From NCBI GenBank assembly GCA_963971535.1, contig OZ020592.1, positions 52,432,213-52,496,212 of the forward strand: 64,000 bases of DNA, written 5' to 3'. The translations under genes and the position numbers were made by a program. This document shows, one piece after another, positions 1 to 11,508 of the stretch. Below the pieces are notes generated by a model. That model ran no database searches, had not been told where the DNA came from, and was given only the letters and a program-made list of their open reading frames with translations. The stretch's first letter is position 1, and every line of letters starts with the position of its first letter. Source of the stretch: Notolepis coatsorum (Eukaryota; Chordata; Actinopteri; Aulopiformes; Paralepididae).

Positions 1-2190
1 ATGGGGGCGTGAAGATTAGGGCACATGCATACTTAGAGTAAAAATGTAGAACATTATAGTCACATTTACAGTCATCATTCAAATGGTTTTATATCTTTGT
101 AACATGTACATGTACAAGTATTGTACAACATTTTACTCATAGCATATTTTTAGTTCACACAATGGACGGGTTCACATGTTTTCACACATATTTTAAAAGA
201 TTTTCCCATAAACATGCATTTGTCCTAATAAACTAACCTACACTATAACATACAACGCTTTGATGAATATTGTTACACCGCTGACAGAGATGTATTATAA
301 TTATAATTTGGATAAAAACGTCAGCTAATTGACTAAAGGTAAATGGTGTAATACCAACTATTTGACAGTTTGGGACACGGTGGTGATTCTTATTTTCTTA
401 TTTCGTAAAACTAAGACTAAAACTAAAATTAAGAGGTAACAGATCATAGAAAGACTCTAGTCTTGTTTACATCAGAGTCCCCCATTTTCAATACATCAGG
501 ACATACACGACATACAGATAGACATTAATGTTACATCCAGACATTTAGGACATAACAGATTACAAATACAGCACTGTTTGTGAAAACAGTCCAGAAAATA
601 TATGTCTGTCCAAGCTGTTTTAACTGTTTCAATAGGGTATTTCAACCATCTTTAATTAAGACTTATTTTTGGATATGGATCACCTCAAGGCATGAATGTC
701 CATACACTGTAGCAATGCTAAGCCTACATTTTTAGGTCAACTTCCCCTTTTTAGCACGGTTCAAACCTTACCAGCATGCACATCTAACCCCCATTTAATG
801 TCACAGTACCCTGAAATAGCACAGAGTGTGGGGAAAAGGCCTTTTTCAAAATAAAAAACTTTGAAACTGTACACCATTCACCACCCTAGCTGATTTTAAA
901 GTTCCAAATTAAGGACATTTAAAGAATGAGAGGGGCTAATGTCCCTGCATCATTGCATAACGTGGTGTTATATTTTATATTTATGACCTGACCATCTCCC
1001 CCATACCAACATCCTGCAGTTCATTAACTTCCTTCCTCTTTTTTTTACCCCCGATGTTTTTTTGTATTATTCACATTAATTATTACACTTAAAGATATGA
1101 TTAGGTATAAAAGTTAAAGACATGATAGCTTAGAGTTGGGGTGAAAATACAAAGTGCTGTAAATATCTGTCTTTTTGAGGATCTGGGTGTGAACAGGGGG
1201 CCTGTTATAGGTGTCAAAACACTGCATGGGGGTGTGAAAGTTTAGGGAACGAACAACCTCTGTATATTTGGTGGTAATACTCTGCATTTTACTCTAAACA
1301 AAACTAATAAAGTCTGTATTTCAGCTAACTCTTTAAGTTTCATTAGTCTGGATTTAATAAATAATTTGTTGGTATGTTCTCTTGAATCTACATTGTGAAC
1401 TATTCTTACTGCTCTCTTCTGTAATATAAATAATGGCTTTATGTTGCTTTCATACGTGTTACCCCACACTTCCACACAGTAACTCAAATATGGTAGGATG
1501 AGTGAACAATATAATATTCGCATAGAATTATAATCAAGCACATTCTTTGCCTTGTTCAAAACAAAAACACTCTCGGATACCTTATTTTTTATGTACATTA
1601 TATGTGGCTTCCATGTCATTTTCTCATCCAACATAACACCCAACATTTTTTACTCAGATACTCTTTCAATATTAACTCCGTCAATACATAATGCCACATT
1701 GTCCTTCTTTCGATTAGTAAATATCATAAATTTCGTTTTTCCAAATTTAGGGATAGCTTATTGTTATTAAACCATATCTTAAGTTTACACATTTCATTTA
1801 CAATGTCATCTGCTAATTTTTTAAGGTATTTTCCTGAACTGAAGAAATTTGTATCGACAGCAAATAAAACAAATTGCAATATGTTTGACACTACACATAT
1901 ATCATTAATATATCAAATAAAAAGTTTGGGCCCCAGGACCGAACCTTGAGGGACAACACATTCAATATTCATACATTCAGATGTGTAACCAGAGAGTTGT
2001 ACATATTGTTGTCTATTTTCAAGATAGCCACTTAACCAGTTCATCGCCACCCCTCTCACACCGTATGTTTGTAATTTAGAAATTAAAAGGTGATGATCAA
2101 TCGTATCAAATGCTTTTTTTAAGTCAATAAACACCCCTATTGTGTAATTCCTTTCATCTACGGTTGTGGTTATTTCTTCATATATATTCA
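1..2190 (-). mobile_element. CR1/L2-like LINE, 3' part with 3' UTR (left arm)
   Basis: The minus strand carries reverse transcriptase blocks of a Jockey-superfamily (CR1/L2-like) LINE. At 1913-2191 are motif A (IDLKKAFDTIDHHLL) and motif B (PQGSVLGP). At 1242-1646 is the C-terminal region (LPYLSYCVEVWG). A stop follows GPKLFI and the catalytic FADD is changed to FAVD, so the enzyme is dead. The copy in the right arm shares both lesions, so the LINE died before the arms were duplicated. Positions 1-1240 are 3' UTR-like sequence with no gene. The Kolobok insertion at 2195 separates this part from its upstream part at 8237-8460. Confidence 0.85.
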
Positions 2191-2529
2191 TTAAAGGGGC
2201 TATGCACTGCTATTCCTAGCACTATTTGGGCAACTTTACACAATTCCTGTGAGTCTATGTAACACATCTGTAATGTTTATTCCAAAAATAATCATTGTTT
2301 TATATTTCTAATCTTGTACTCAAAACCAGCATTTTCAGCCTCATGAAATCAGGCTATTATTGGCTTGGCTCCACCCATACTAGCAGAATGCTTTGAGTGA
2401 CAGCCACCCACCAAATAGCTCCGCCCATCTCCCCGTCCTTCCCTCTCTTCCCTCTCAGGTGTTTTTATTTCGACACGCAAAACATATACCGATTTTACTA
2501 ACTAACAGCATTAATAACAATCAACAATC

Positions 2530-3913
2530 ATGGCTGTACATTATGTTTGGGATCCAGAGAGCGACCCACAGTATGATTCAGAAGAAGAAGAAGAAGTCGA
2601 TTTGCAACAGTGAGGCTTACAAATCGTTTCCGATTGGTAAGTTGATTGCACTGTTAGTCTAATGGTTGCCGAAATAACGGTACTTACTTACTTGATCGAT
2701 CAGCCAGCTTTTGCTTCGATAGCTTACTATAAGTAACGTTACCTTGCTTCAATAGTTTGCCAAAATGTTAGTTTATAAAGAGCAGCAGTTATACTGTATA
2801 CAGTGTACTTCTGTCGCGGCCCGTCGAAAACACACACTAACGTTAGATTGTACTCACACACCCCCCAAACAACAGCGATCGAGGCTTACAAATAGTTTAC
2901 GATTGGTAAGTTGATTCCACCGTTAGTCTAATGGTTGCCGAAATAACGGTACTTACTTACTTGATCGATCAGCCAGCTTTTGCTTCGATAGCTTACTATA
3001 AGTAACGTTACCTTGCTTCAATAGTTTGCCAAAATGTTAGTTTATAAAGAGCAGCTACCGTTTTATACAGTGTCCCCCCCCCCACTCCTATGTACAGTTT
3101 CTACGGCAAATGTATATCCTTTTTTTCTGGGCTCTCTTTGCATCACAAACAGTACTGTATTTACAAATATGGTATGTCATAAATATATAGATGTAGCAGT
3201 ACTGTCTATCTATATGTCATATATGTTACGATGAATTTAAAATGGGGGACCCTGATGTAAACAAGACGAAAGTCTTTCTCTGGTCTCCATCATAGCAGTT
3301 GTGTTGGTATTGAGCAGTACTGTATTGTAGCAATTTTGATCATTGATTGATAATTTCATTCACCCTCAAATCAATCTACTAGGTGCACGTGCGGAAATTG
3401 TGAACGGATGCCAACAGAGGCTGAGAATGTATGCTGCATGGAAGTTCCACAGGTAAAGTAGTAACACAACCTTGCATCTTGGTAGCACTGAAAACCATGC
3501 ATATGGCTAACGATTTAATTTTCTATATATAGGTCAGACGTCGAATTAACCAGGAACCAACTGGACTACTGTGCATGGTTGTTCATCCGGGATTGGATCC
3601 AGTGTGCTTCAACCCCTATACCATCCAAATGGCAACTAATATATACAAGGCAGATTTTGGCCGGATACCAGCAAGCGGAATCAATAAGTAAATAATATTT
3701 ATTACAGATTTATATATTTTTGCATAAATATAATACTTCTTTTTCTTTAGCCGTTTCAGATATATCGCGTACAAGTGTTTTGTGGCGTGGTGTTGGGGAT
3801 ACTTAGGACGCAGAGTGAGGGTAGTAATCCCTTCCTGTGTAGTGGTTCGAATCCGCACCGAATTTCCGGATGCTGATGGTGTCTATACTGGCTTCAGACC
3901 GGTACAAGATTGA
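2530..3913 (+). CDS. P2X7 C-terminal (ballast) domain-like protein carried by Kolobok, four exons
   Basis: Four exons join in frame with canonical GT-AG borders: 2530-2609, 3383-3452, 3533-3687 and 3751-3913 (468 nt, 155 aa plus stop). The start is the ATG at 2530. An acidic leader (about residues 8-24, run of Glu) is followed by a cysteine cluster (CTCGNC, then ENVCC), and the last exon reads FRYIAYKCFVAWCWGYLG, PSC, RIRTEFP and GVYTGF. This order matches the cysteine-rich cytoplasmic tail of P2X7 receptors (AYRCY, LPSC, RIRKEFP and YSGF in the human protein, from memory). No channel or membrane segment is present, so it is the tail domain alone. In P2X7 that domain binds zinc and guanine nucleotide. 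Its role in a transposon is unknown; DNA, RNA or transposase binding would be guesses. Its 3' end overlaps the transposase stop antisense. Confidence 0.85.
2611..3062 (+). repeat. Direct repeat inside Kolobok, about 300-bp spacing
   Basis: The block starting near 2612 (GAGGCTTACAAAT, then GGTACTTACTTACTTGATCG, to AAAGAGCAGC near 2785) recurs almost unchanged at about 2881-3055. It lies in the first intron of the P2X7-like gene. A diverged piece (CTTGCTTCAATAGTTTTC to CGTTAGATTG) appears again at about 7478-7540 near the other end of the element. Subterminal direct repeats of this kind can be transposase binding sites, but that is inference. Confidence 0.7.
3060..3300 (+). repeat. LINE 3'-tail fragment (plus)
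   Basis: It contains the shared segment CACAAACAGTACTGTATTT, a DNA stretch encoding nothing, then GGGGGACCCTGATGTAAACA and GACGAAAGTCTTT. The same block recurs at 455-610, 5075-5235, 6890-7135 and 29470-29640. It looks like the 3' end of a CR1/L2-type LINE and here lies in the first intron of the P2X7-like gene. Confidence 0.6.
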
Positions 3914-6900
3914 AGCGTGACACATAGGCGGCAACCGCTTCTTCCATGGAAGGCCTGTCGAACTGTGCGCACAGATGTTCTGGGATGGGAATCTGCTCAA
4001 CCACCTGGATATATGGTTGAGGGTCACGAATGACGGAGTCAAACAGGAGCTCCATAAGCTGGTTGACATAGTCTGTAAATGAGAAATTGTTATTTGTTTT
4101 GTCATGTTAAAAAGGTTATTATTTATTCAATTTATTGTTATTAATGCTGTTCCACTGTAAGTGGAAATATTTTTCTATTTATATAGGTCATGTGTGTGCA
4201 ATAATAAATGTTGATATTTTGACTTACTGACTGTGGGAGCGATTTTCCTTGGTTTTATAGTGTGCCCACCCTTTTTGGCCTTGGGAAAGCTCATCTTGTA
4301 AGCCGGGGCTCCCGAAGCGTTGGTCGCTTGCTGCCGATTTGAGTTTTCATTGAAATGCATTGCAGCTAGGTATAGTCTGAAAGGAAAATTTCGATAAGCA
4401 ATATATTTGTAGTTGATCTGAGGTTATCTAATGCAACATAATGAGTTATTTGACAAATCAGGAGTCCATAATTAGTCATTTGTACATGATATAAAATACC
4501 TGCAAAGCATTCCAATGTATGAAAAGACAACGTTTTTTGGGGCAAAACGTAAAAGCACACTGTGATAGGACTCCAGTGAAGACGTTTGATGGTGTGGACT
4601 TAGTTTGGCGACATCTTTGATGATCCTTGTGTTTAGCAGAACCTTCTCGAGCTGGTGGGCCGGTTTTGAGTCTAAAGTAAAAGAAATTGCATTCAGATAT
4701 TTCATTAGAGTATATTACAGTAGATTAGAATTATTCAAGCAAGTATACATTTGTAAATCACACCAATCTAGAATGAGGACATAAATAAATATGTTGAGTA
4801 TATATTCATGATGAAAGACAGACAGACATACCAGGTTTAACCCACTTGCTACTATCTCTCGATACACGGTCAGCATGAAGACAACGCGGATAGAGTGGTT
4901 CTTCGTCGTGTTCATGTACATTCATCATGTGATTGAGACATGACTTCCACCTAGCCACCCTCTCAGCGGGCGTCTTCGATGTGGCAGCGGTCCAGTAGAG
5001 GTGGTTAGATATGTGTGGGCGCCATTTTTTGCTTGTGCAACCTTGTCCAGCTTCTTAGACAGACCTTGAATTACATAACATAACATTACATAACAGTCGT
5101 ATGACATACATGACATACAGATAGACAGTACTGCTACATCTATACATTTATGACATACCAGATTTGCAATTACAGTACTGTTTGTGATACAAAAAGAGTC
5201 CAGAAAGAAAAGAGTATATACATTAGGCGTAGAAACTGTACATTGGATTGGGTAGGTGGGGGTGGGGGGGACTGTACATTGGAGGTGGTTGGGTGGGTGG
5301 GGGGGGGGGGGGGGGGGTTGGGTAGGAGTGGGGGGGGGGGGGGGGGGGGTTGGGTAGGAGGGGTGGGATTGAATGTGGGATGCCTTTCGACATACCTTTG
5401 GCCACGTGCCACACATCGTAGAAGTGTTTGATGCCCAGATCTCTCAGGTACTTTTGAATCTGCGGGTGACGATCTGTGACAATACAGTCCAAGGTCACAT
5501 CTCGGTCCTTCAGAAGAGCGAGGCTTCTCCTCAAGCCTTCTAATTCCATATGGTAGCTGCCCCCTACCTCATTGCTCTGTTGAGGTACAAGCAAGGAAGG
5601 GAAGAGCAATGAAATAGCCTTTTCAAAATAGTCACCAGCGTCAAAAACACTACATTCCACCATCCCACAATTTCCATTTCCTAACCCCCGCTCACACAGC
5701 CAGACCACTTCACACCTACAGCGATTCAAGATTCAAGACCGAGAGCTTTGTGAGATGTGTTTGTTTGAGCACAATGAAGGGTGCGGTGTCTTCAGACTTG
5801 TTAATTACCTGAATTAGTTGGACGTCTATGACATGATTGGTGGCGAGTTCCATCACAGAGTAACTACCGTACTTAGCACTGTGGCCTGTTGAAAATAATA
5901 ATAACAATTTCAATCAATGTAGTGCAATATTAAAAATGTATTCATAAAGTAGAAATTTGACATTGGGGAGCTTTTTCTAACCTGGAGAATCGGCTCGCAT
6001 GTCACCACCGATTATCACCATCTCTTCCTGGCTTAATCTGGCGAGGGTAACCTCTTGGTCCGTATTCCACATACTCAGAACTGCCGGTTCCAAGAACTTC
6101 TTGGCGTGTTCCCGAAACGCTCTGTACTTTATTGTCGAGACGTGTAACGCATTGAGAACCTAAAAGAATAAATGAATAACGCTTTGTTAATATGCACGTG
6201 TGAATCACAAACAAAAACATAATGTATATCTGACTTGTCAATCAAATCAATCAAATCAAATACCTTCTCCATTTGGGTGAAAGATGAGCCAGTGAAAAAA
6301 ACTGCTGCCGACAGCTGAATATTTCCAGCTGGTGTGCTCCCTATGAGAGGCTGACTGGCCCACTTTCGGCTATATTTACAACTGGGGCAAACTTGGGAGA
6401 CAGCCAAGAAGGTCCCTCGCGTAGTCTTGTTGATATGACATCGAGCATCGCACACCGGACACTGTTGGAATAATTCCAGTAGACTGTCTTCATAAACGAT
6501 GTATTTCTGGACCTCATAGATTGGTTTTGACGGTTCCCTGCTCGAGAAAAACACAAATAAATAACACGGCACAACTATACAGCTTTTCTATTTACGGGCC
6601 ATGGAGATTTTTGTAACAACTTACGCTACAATTGAGGGCTCGCTCATCAAAGAGTCAATGTTGAAAGTGGAATCATGAGGCTCTGGAACGTCTATCGAGC
6701 TGTAGGTCACTTCATCGTCATCAGACTCCAGTCGTGGTCTTTTACTGGGTCTAAAGGCCTTCACAGGTGTTGACGTGGAGGGTCCCTGTTGATTAGACCA
6801 GTAGCCAGTAGTTGGGGTCCCCACCCCGACAGATACAGACATGACTTTCGCCTGAACACCTATTTACAAAACATAGTTTAGTCAAACAAGGGATTGATTG

Positions 6901-7931
6901 ATTGATTGATTGAAAACTTTATTAACTTTCGTCTTGTTTACATCAGGGTCCCCCATTTTCAATTCATCAGGACATATATGACATACATGACATACAGATA
7001 GTCAGTACTGCTACATCTATACATTTATGACATACCAGATTTGCAAATACAGTACTGTTTGTGATACAGAAGGAGTCAAGAAAAGGGAGTATATACATTT
7101 GACGTAGAAACTGTGAAAAGGCTAATCTAATGTGGTGTGGCGTGAAAGCGGTGAAAGGAAGGGCCAATCTACACAATCCTGGGTCACATTATTACATTAC
7201 ATCACACTGAGTTACAAACCTACCTTGACTCTTGACATGTGATCGTAGTGTTTTCATAGACAGCTGTGTACCAACAGAACGTATATTTGGGTTGTCGGTC
7301 TGGCAACTGATGTCCCTTGAAGCTGGAGGCAGGCGTACATTGGCGCTGGAACTTGTGGCCTAAGAATGACCAAATAGTAAAACAATTACATTATATAATC
7401 CAAGCCACAAATATAACGTTACCTTGTTTACCTCTCACTAGTTGTGTTTTTTTATTGAGCAGTTATGACTAGCTTGCTTCAATAGTTTTCTATAACGTTA
7501 CTTTATAAAGAGCAGCAGTTATATACAATAACGTTAGATTGTATTGATGATAACATATCTCACCCACCCCCCAAGGTTCCCTCCCACATACAAACAGTGA
7601 ACGTAGCTAGCAACAGTTAGTAAGTTAGCTGGCTAATTACGACATATCTACTTACTACTTGTGTCGGGTCGCGTATTGTAGGTACAACTCCTTTGTTTAG
7701 CACCAACCAGGATACCACGCCAGCATCAAAAAGACCTTGATTGGCAACGTCCTCGGTGGAAAAATTTGCAGTACAAACCCGAGTATTAGACGTTGCGACA
7801 GAACTTGGAGGGTCCCCAAAAACGAACTTGTTCCATTGTTGGCGAAGTTCGGCATCAACGGGAAAACCGTGCAAAGACGTATTAGTAGCTTTACAGCCAG
7901 GAACAGAACATGTTCTGCGGGGTTTGCTCAT
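3894..7931 (-). CDS. Kolobok transposase with THAP domain, eleven exons
   Basis: Exons on the minus strand: 7931-7656, 7359-7224, 6859-6625, 6537-6264, 6159-5982, 5885-5809, 5576-5396, 5064-4832, 4671-4500, 4376-4228 and 4072-3894, all with GT-AG borders and matching phases, about 696 codons. Exon 1 is a THAP zinc finger (CSVPGC, FPVDAELRQQW, then VCTANF where His is usual). Exons 4-7 give the DDE-type core landmarks FTGSSFTQMEK, GGDMRADSPGHSAKYGSY, SNEVGGSYHME and CIVTDRHPQIQKYL. Exon 8 has HLYWTAATSK and exon 9 has KLSPHHQTSSLE. The start at 7931 was chosen because it lies seven codons before the first THAP cysteine. An A-run near 5024-5029 in exon 8 is out of frame by one and the segment before it looks a few residues short, so the copy is probably broken there. 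The enzyme would cut and paste the surrounding element. Confidence 0.85.
5075..5235 (-). repeat. LINE 3'-tail fragment (minus)
   Basis: This is a second copy of the dispersed 3'-tail block (TACAGTACTGTTTGTGATAC), in reverse orientation, inside intron 7 of the transposase gene. It ends where the G-rich tract begins. Confidence 0.55.
5255..5370 (+). repeat. Extreme G tract, quadruplex-prone
   Basis: About 115 bp is almost entirely G with single T or TT breaks (GGTGGGGGTGGGGGGG followed by runs of about 18-20 G). The plus strand could fold into G-quadruplexes. It lies in intron 7 of the minus-strand transposase, so the transcript would carry a C tract. The proline-rich reading frames seen across it are low-complexity artefacts. 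Confidence 0.8.
6890..7135 (-). repeat. LINE 3' end with (TGAT)n tail (minus)
   Basis: On the minus strand it reads the shared 3'-tail block, then GATGTAAACAAGACGAAAGT, then AATAAAGTTTTCAATCAATC with a TCAA/TGAT microsatellite tail at 6894-6913. Short 3' microsatellite tails are typical of CR1/L2-group LINEs. It sits in intron 2 of the transposase gene. Confidence 0.65.
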
Positions 7932-8236
7932 CGTGGAAGATATGCAAGTGACTGCATTCCTGTTTCTAGGTTGTAGGTACCAAGAATGGGGGCGGGCATT
8001 AGCTCCAACCACAGAGCCAATCGCATCACTGTGCGCTATCCACAGCGCCCAGTGACGTGACTCGGGACTTCAAATCAAAATGACCCGATTTACTAGAGGC
8101 ACAGAGGGGTTGGGCTGAAACGGAGCAATTCGCCAATATGGTATTTAGACCCTAAAACACATTGATACGAACTCCTATTACTATAATACAATGCTAGAGA
8201 CTGAAAAATGACATTTATAATGCATGGGACCTTTAA

Positions 8237-8460
8237 GGCTAAGGCTGTAGATCGATTTGCCCTGAATCCATACTGATTCTCACTCAGTAGGTTATTCTTT
8301 TCAATAAAACTATCTAAGAATCTTGAATCAAGAATCTTGGAAAATTGTGAAAACAAAGACAATGGTCTGTAGTTGATAAAGATGTTTTTGTCCCCTGATT
8401 TAAATAGAGGAATAAGGTAGTGAATTAATAGAATTTTCCCACAGGGATGAGGTTTATCTT
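8237..8460 (-). pseudogene. CR1/L2-like LINE reverse transcriptase, upstream part (left arm)
   Basis: The minus strand encodes the early reverse transcriptase block (LSLFSQFSKILDSRFLDSF, then LSENQYGFRANRSTALAL). It joins the block at 1913-2190 once Kolobok is removed. The LINE is 5' truncated at about 8455. The right-arm copy is at 27680-27892. Confidence 0.8.
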
Positions 8461-9760
8461 ATCTAAGTGTGCTAGTGTTTAATAATGTATAGGGACATAG
8501 TGTGTAATAGTGTAATATTGTCATAGGGTAGTCATATAATAGTATGTAATAGTGTTATAGTGTAATAGTGTGTAATACAGCAATAGTTTAATACATTATT
8601 TTGTTTTTTTTCCCTCAAACAGACATGTTCATGTAACTTGCATCAATCCGATCATACTTATTATAATCTATACCCTTAATTTCAGTCACCTTTCAGCCAA
8701 CTGAGTTGAAGAGTTGTAGCCTGGTCCTAGGATAAACATAAATTATAGACATCTAAAATCATGAAACAGGTCGATTTTTAGTAGATTTAATCAATAGTCA
8801 GAAGGATAATGCTATTTTAGTCAAGGGTTGAGATATATCACCCCCATGACACATCCCTATTTTGTAAGACAAGCAGTTTGATGTTGTAATTACAGTGATT
8901 AGGCTCGTTTGCCTGTATACATTTTTTATCAATCTGCTTTTGGTGTATTTTTTAGGTGTTTGGTTATGTTTTATCTATCATTTTGACCAGGTCTAGCTAA
9001 AAGAGGGGATTTATGATCTCAAATGACTAAGGTTTACCAATTGTCATGCATGAATTTCAACTCTAACGTGTTACATAAGTAAAACAGACTATTTGCAAAC
9101 AACATTGTTCTAAACAGTGTATCTACTATAGACAGTTTGTATTTATATTTTAGCTAAATGTAAAAAAAAACATGATAACGCATAATCCTAGTGAATTCTG
9201 AATTTGTTGTTTATTGGTTGAGTGTCAAGGATACACATAAATTATAAACATCTAAAACCATGAAACTGACCGATACACTTAAAACAGACATATCAACCTA
9301 GTTTTTAGCTGTTTACACACTGATGAGGTAAAAACAATACAGATGTATTTTTTATAAGTTTAGTAATATCAAACCCCAAATGTATTTTCTTTAACCTGAT
9401 CTAAGGTACATTATACAACTCATTGCTGAATTACTTTGCAGTGTTTCGTTTTTTAGCCACACTAAATATTTATGCTCTCAATATTATGGATATGCATTAA
9501 ATCCTACACACGATAGGAAATATTCAATCAACTCAAAGATGATAATTCTAAGGCAAATACATTTTAACTCACTCACCATAGTTAGTGTATAGTATGGCTA
9601 ACATGTATGAAAGTAACATAAAGCCGTTATTAGAGTTGTTGATACAATATTATAATTCATAATTTTGCAGAAAAAAAAGCTAAATGCACTGTATTACCGG
9701 CGAGGTTGTTTGATTTTTGTGCCGATGATTGAAGGAAATTCATTTTAAGAACTATTTACC
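8461..9760. other. AT-rich arm sequence without a recognisable gene
   Basis: There is no convincing reading frame on either strand. It pairs with 23940-25140 and 27574-27680 in the other arm. It holds a short run of TAATAGTGT-like repeats at about 8490-8580, which is where the L1-like element landed in the other arm, and several A/T homopolymers. Confidence 0.6.
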
Positions 9761-9966
9761 ATGAAACATCTTAATACAAAGATGTATTTTATACATTATA
9801 ACCATGAAAATAATGCAATGTTAGGTTTTACCGTGATTATAGTGTTCACAGATAGGAATGTATCATTCACATTCAATTATCCAAATGTACTCAGTTTGTG
9901 TGAAATTTACTCTGTGAAATGTACTCTGCGAAAGTTCCCTGCACTATGCAGGCTTTTACATAGGCT
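9761..9966 (+). pseudogene. ORF C, left-arm copy, split by the BEL element
   Basis: The first 68 codons match the 99-aa ORF C of the right arm (23619-23918). The reading frame is interrupted at 9967 by the BEL long terminal repeat and resumes at 19100-19198 with the hydrophobic C-terminal segment ending YSYFIV and a stop. The insertion therefore cut this copy, while the other arm keeps the continuous frame. Function unknown. Confidence 0.45.
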
Positions 9967-11400
9967 TGTAACTGAGGGGTACAATTCCCTGACTGTATTA
10001 CTAGATATGATACTTACTACCACTACCTTTGTACTTAATATTCGGCCACCCAGTACTCGGCATAAATATATTATGATGAACACTGTCACGTAGATGAAAC
10101 GGATCCAACACAAATGTACGAATTAGAAATAGGTCTTTATTTCTACACAGCGATGGTGTGTAGAGCAAGCACTTAATCAAATCAATCACATTTATGAATG
10201 GGAATTAGTATGCACTTTTATGGCAAGAGTATTCGTCGGTATATCAATAGAGAATGTCCAATCTCTGAAGGCGCAGGTGGTACATATACGACCTGGAATA
10301 GTTAAGGAATAACAGCAATGATACTTCAATGATTATAGACTGGATACACTAGGGGGGGTTAATCCGGTCGCTTGTAAGCCGACAGGAGTAGGAAGGGGGG
10401 GGGGGTAGAGTCCGGCTGCCTCATCCGGCCAAGGGTATCCCAGGTGAACCCACTGTAGTGCCGTTCAATGCGCCGGCGATCCTTGGACCACAGATGAAAG
10501 CAGGTGGACTCTCTGTGAGCCGGCTCTCTCCGGTCCACGGGGGAGAGACGTGAAGCGACCTCGTCTTGCAGAGCGTCTCCTCACCTTGCGTCCTCTCCAG
10601 GGGGGGGGGTTCCAACACACGGCAGTGTCTGGGGTCTTTATCCATGGAATAATCAACGTATACAAAGCATAATCCGTGCCTGGGAAGGCGGGCTGTCGTC
10701 GGTAGAATAATCCGGTATACAGGTCCACTCGCTCGTCGGCTCTGGGGCTCCTCGGGTGCAATCTCACATGGGGTCGATCATCCTGGATAAGCAGCCAGTT
10801 CTCTGCCCGAAACGATGGGGTACTGACTACGGTAGTATTCTCACCGCACGAAGCACTATATATTAACAGACTATTATTAGCTTAATAGACTACGTCCAAC
10901 TCGACGATATAGTGCCAAATATGACTATTCAAATATTAATATACACGATGTCTCAATACCGATGGTAGGCTGAACTTGGCCTTACTCCCACACGTGGCGT
11001 CGCGGGGAGGCTTTACGTCTGTGACTCTATTGGAGGGTAAGAAACTGGACTGAAAAAAGAAGTCCTACTTTAGTAGCGCAGTATATATACGCACTATGAA
11101 CAAATAGTCCCATTAGTGGTGCGGTAGCCAGATTCCTATGCGGAACTAGGACTTGTTCGTACATGTTGAGCGGTACGTTTGAACTGGGTCTGGGGGGTAT
11201 GGCAGCCTGGCACCAAGGTCTCGACCAATAGTAGAATGGAGACTATTATGGGATGTTCAGTAGGCTAGAATGGATATTCAATGCATATTGTACAAGGAAT
11301 ATACAAGGGATATCAAGGAATATTAGAGAATATACAAATACAATTAAATAGATATATATAATAAATATATATATTCGGTTGAATCTGGCCCTTCACAACA
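9967..11400 (-). repeat. BEL 3' LTR
   Basis: This 1434-bp LTR begins TGTAACTGAGGGG and ends CTTCACAACA on the plus strand. It is the downstream LTR because the element reads on the minus strand. The adjacent internal sequence on that strand is purine-rich (CAGGGGGTGGC, 11401-11412), as expected for a polypurine tract. Confidence 0.93.
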
Positions 11401-11508
11401 GCCACCCCCTGATTGGTCCCAGACCTAATCAGTTAAGCAGAGACAGATTAATCGCGTTGTCTATTTACACATAAGGGTTTGCTGTAGGGGTCAGTCAACT
11501 TCACAAAG

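Larger units (their letters stand above)
2195..8232 (-). mobile_element. Kolobok DNA transposon with TTAA target duplication
   Basis: The element is bounded by TTAA at 2191-2194 and 8233-8236. The other arm of the inverted repeat shows the uninterrupted sequence with a single TTAA. Its ends are short imperfect inverted repeats (AGGGGCTATGCACT and AGGTCCCATGCATT). It is 6.04 kb long and carries a THAP-domain transposase on the minus strand and a P2X7-tail-like gene on the plus strand. TTAA targets and a THAP-bearing transposase are features of the Kolobok superfamily (established knowledge). The transposase seems to have one frameshift, so this copy may be inactive or carry a sequencing slip. 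A 429-bp MITE at 47876-48304 shares its terminal sequence. Confidence 0.88.

Noticed and set aside
2530-3913. A full P2X receptor gene
   Set aside because: No transmembrane segments or ATP-binding ectodomain; only the cytoplasmic tail domain is present and it lies within transposon ends.
5150-5431. Glycine- or proline-rich frames
   Set aside because: Produced by the G tract in a transposase intron.
10465-10767. Short frames in both BEL LTRs (10465-10767 and 18119-18466)
   Set aside because: LTR sequence read by chance; the two copies differ in frame because of G-run length.
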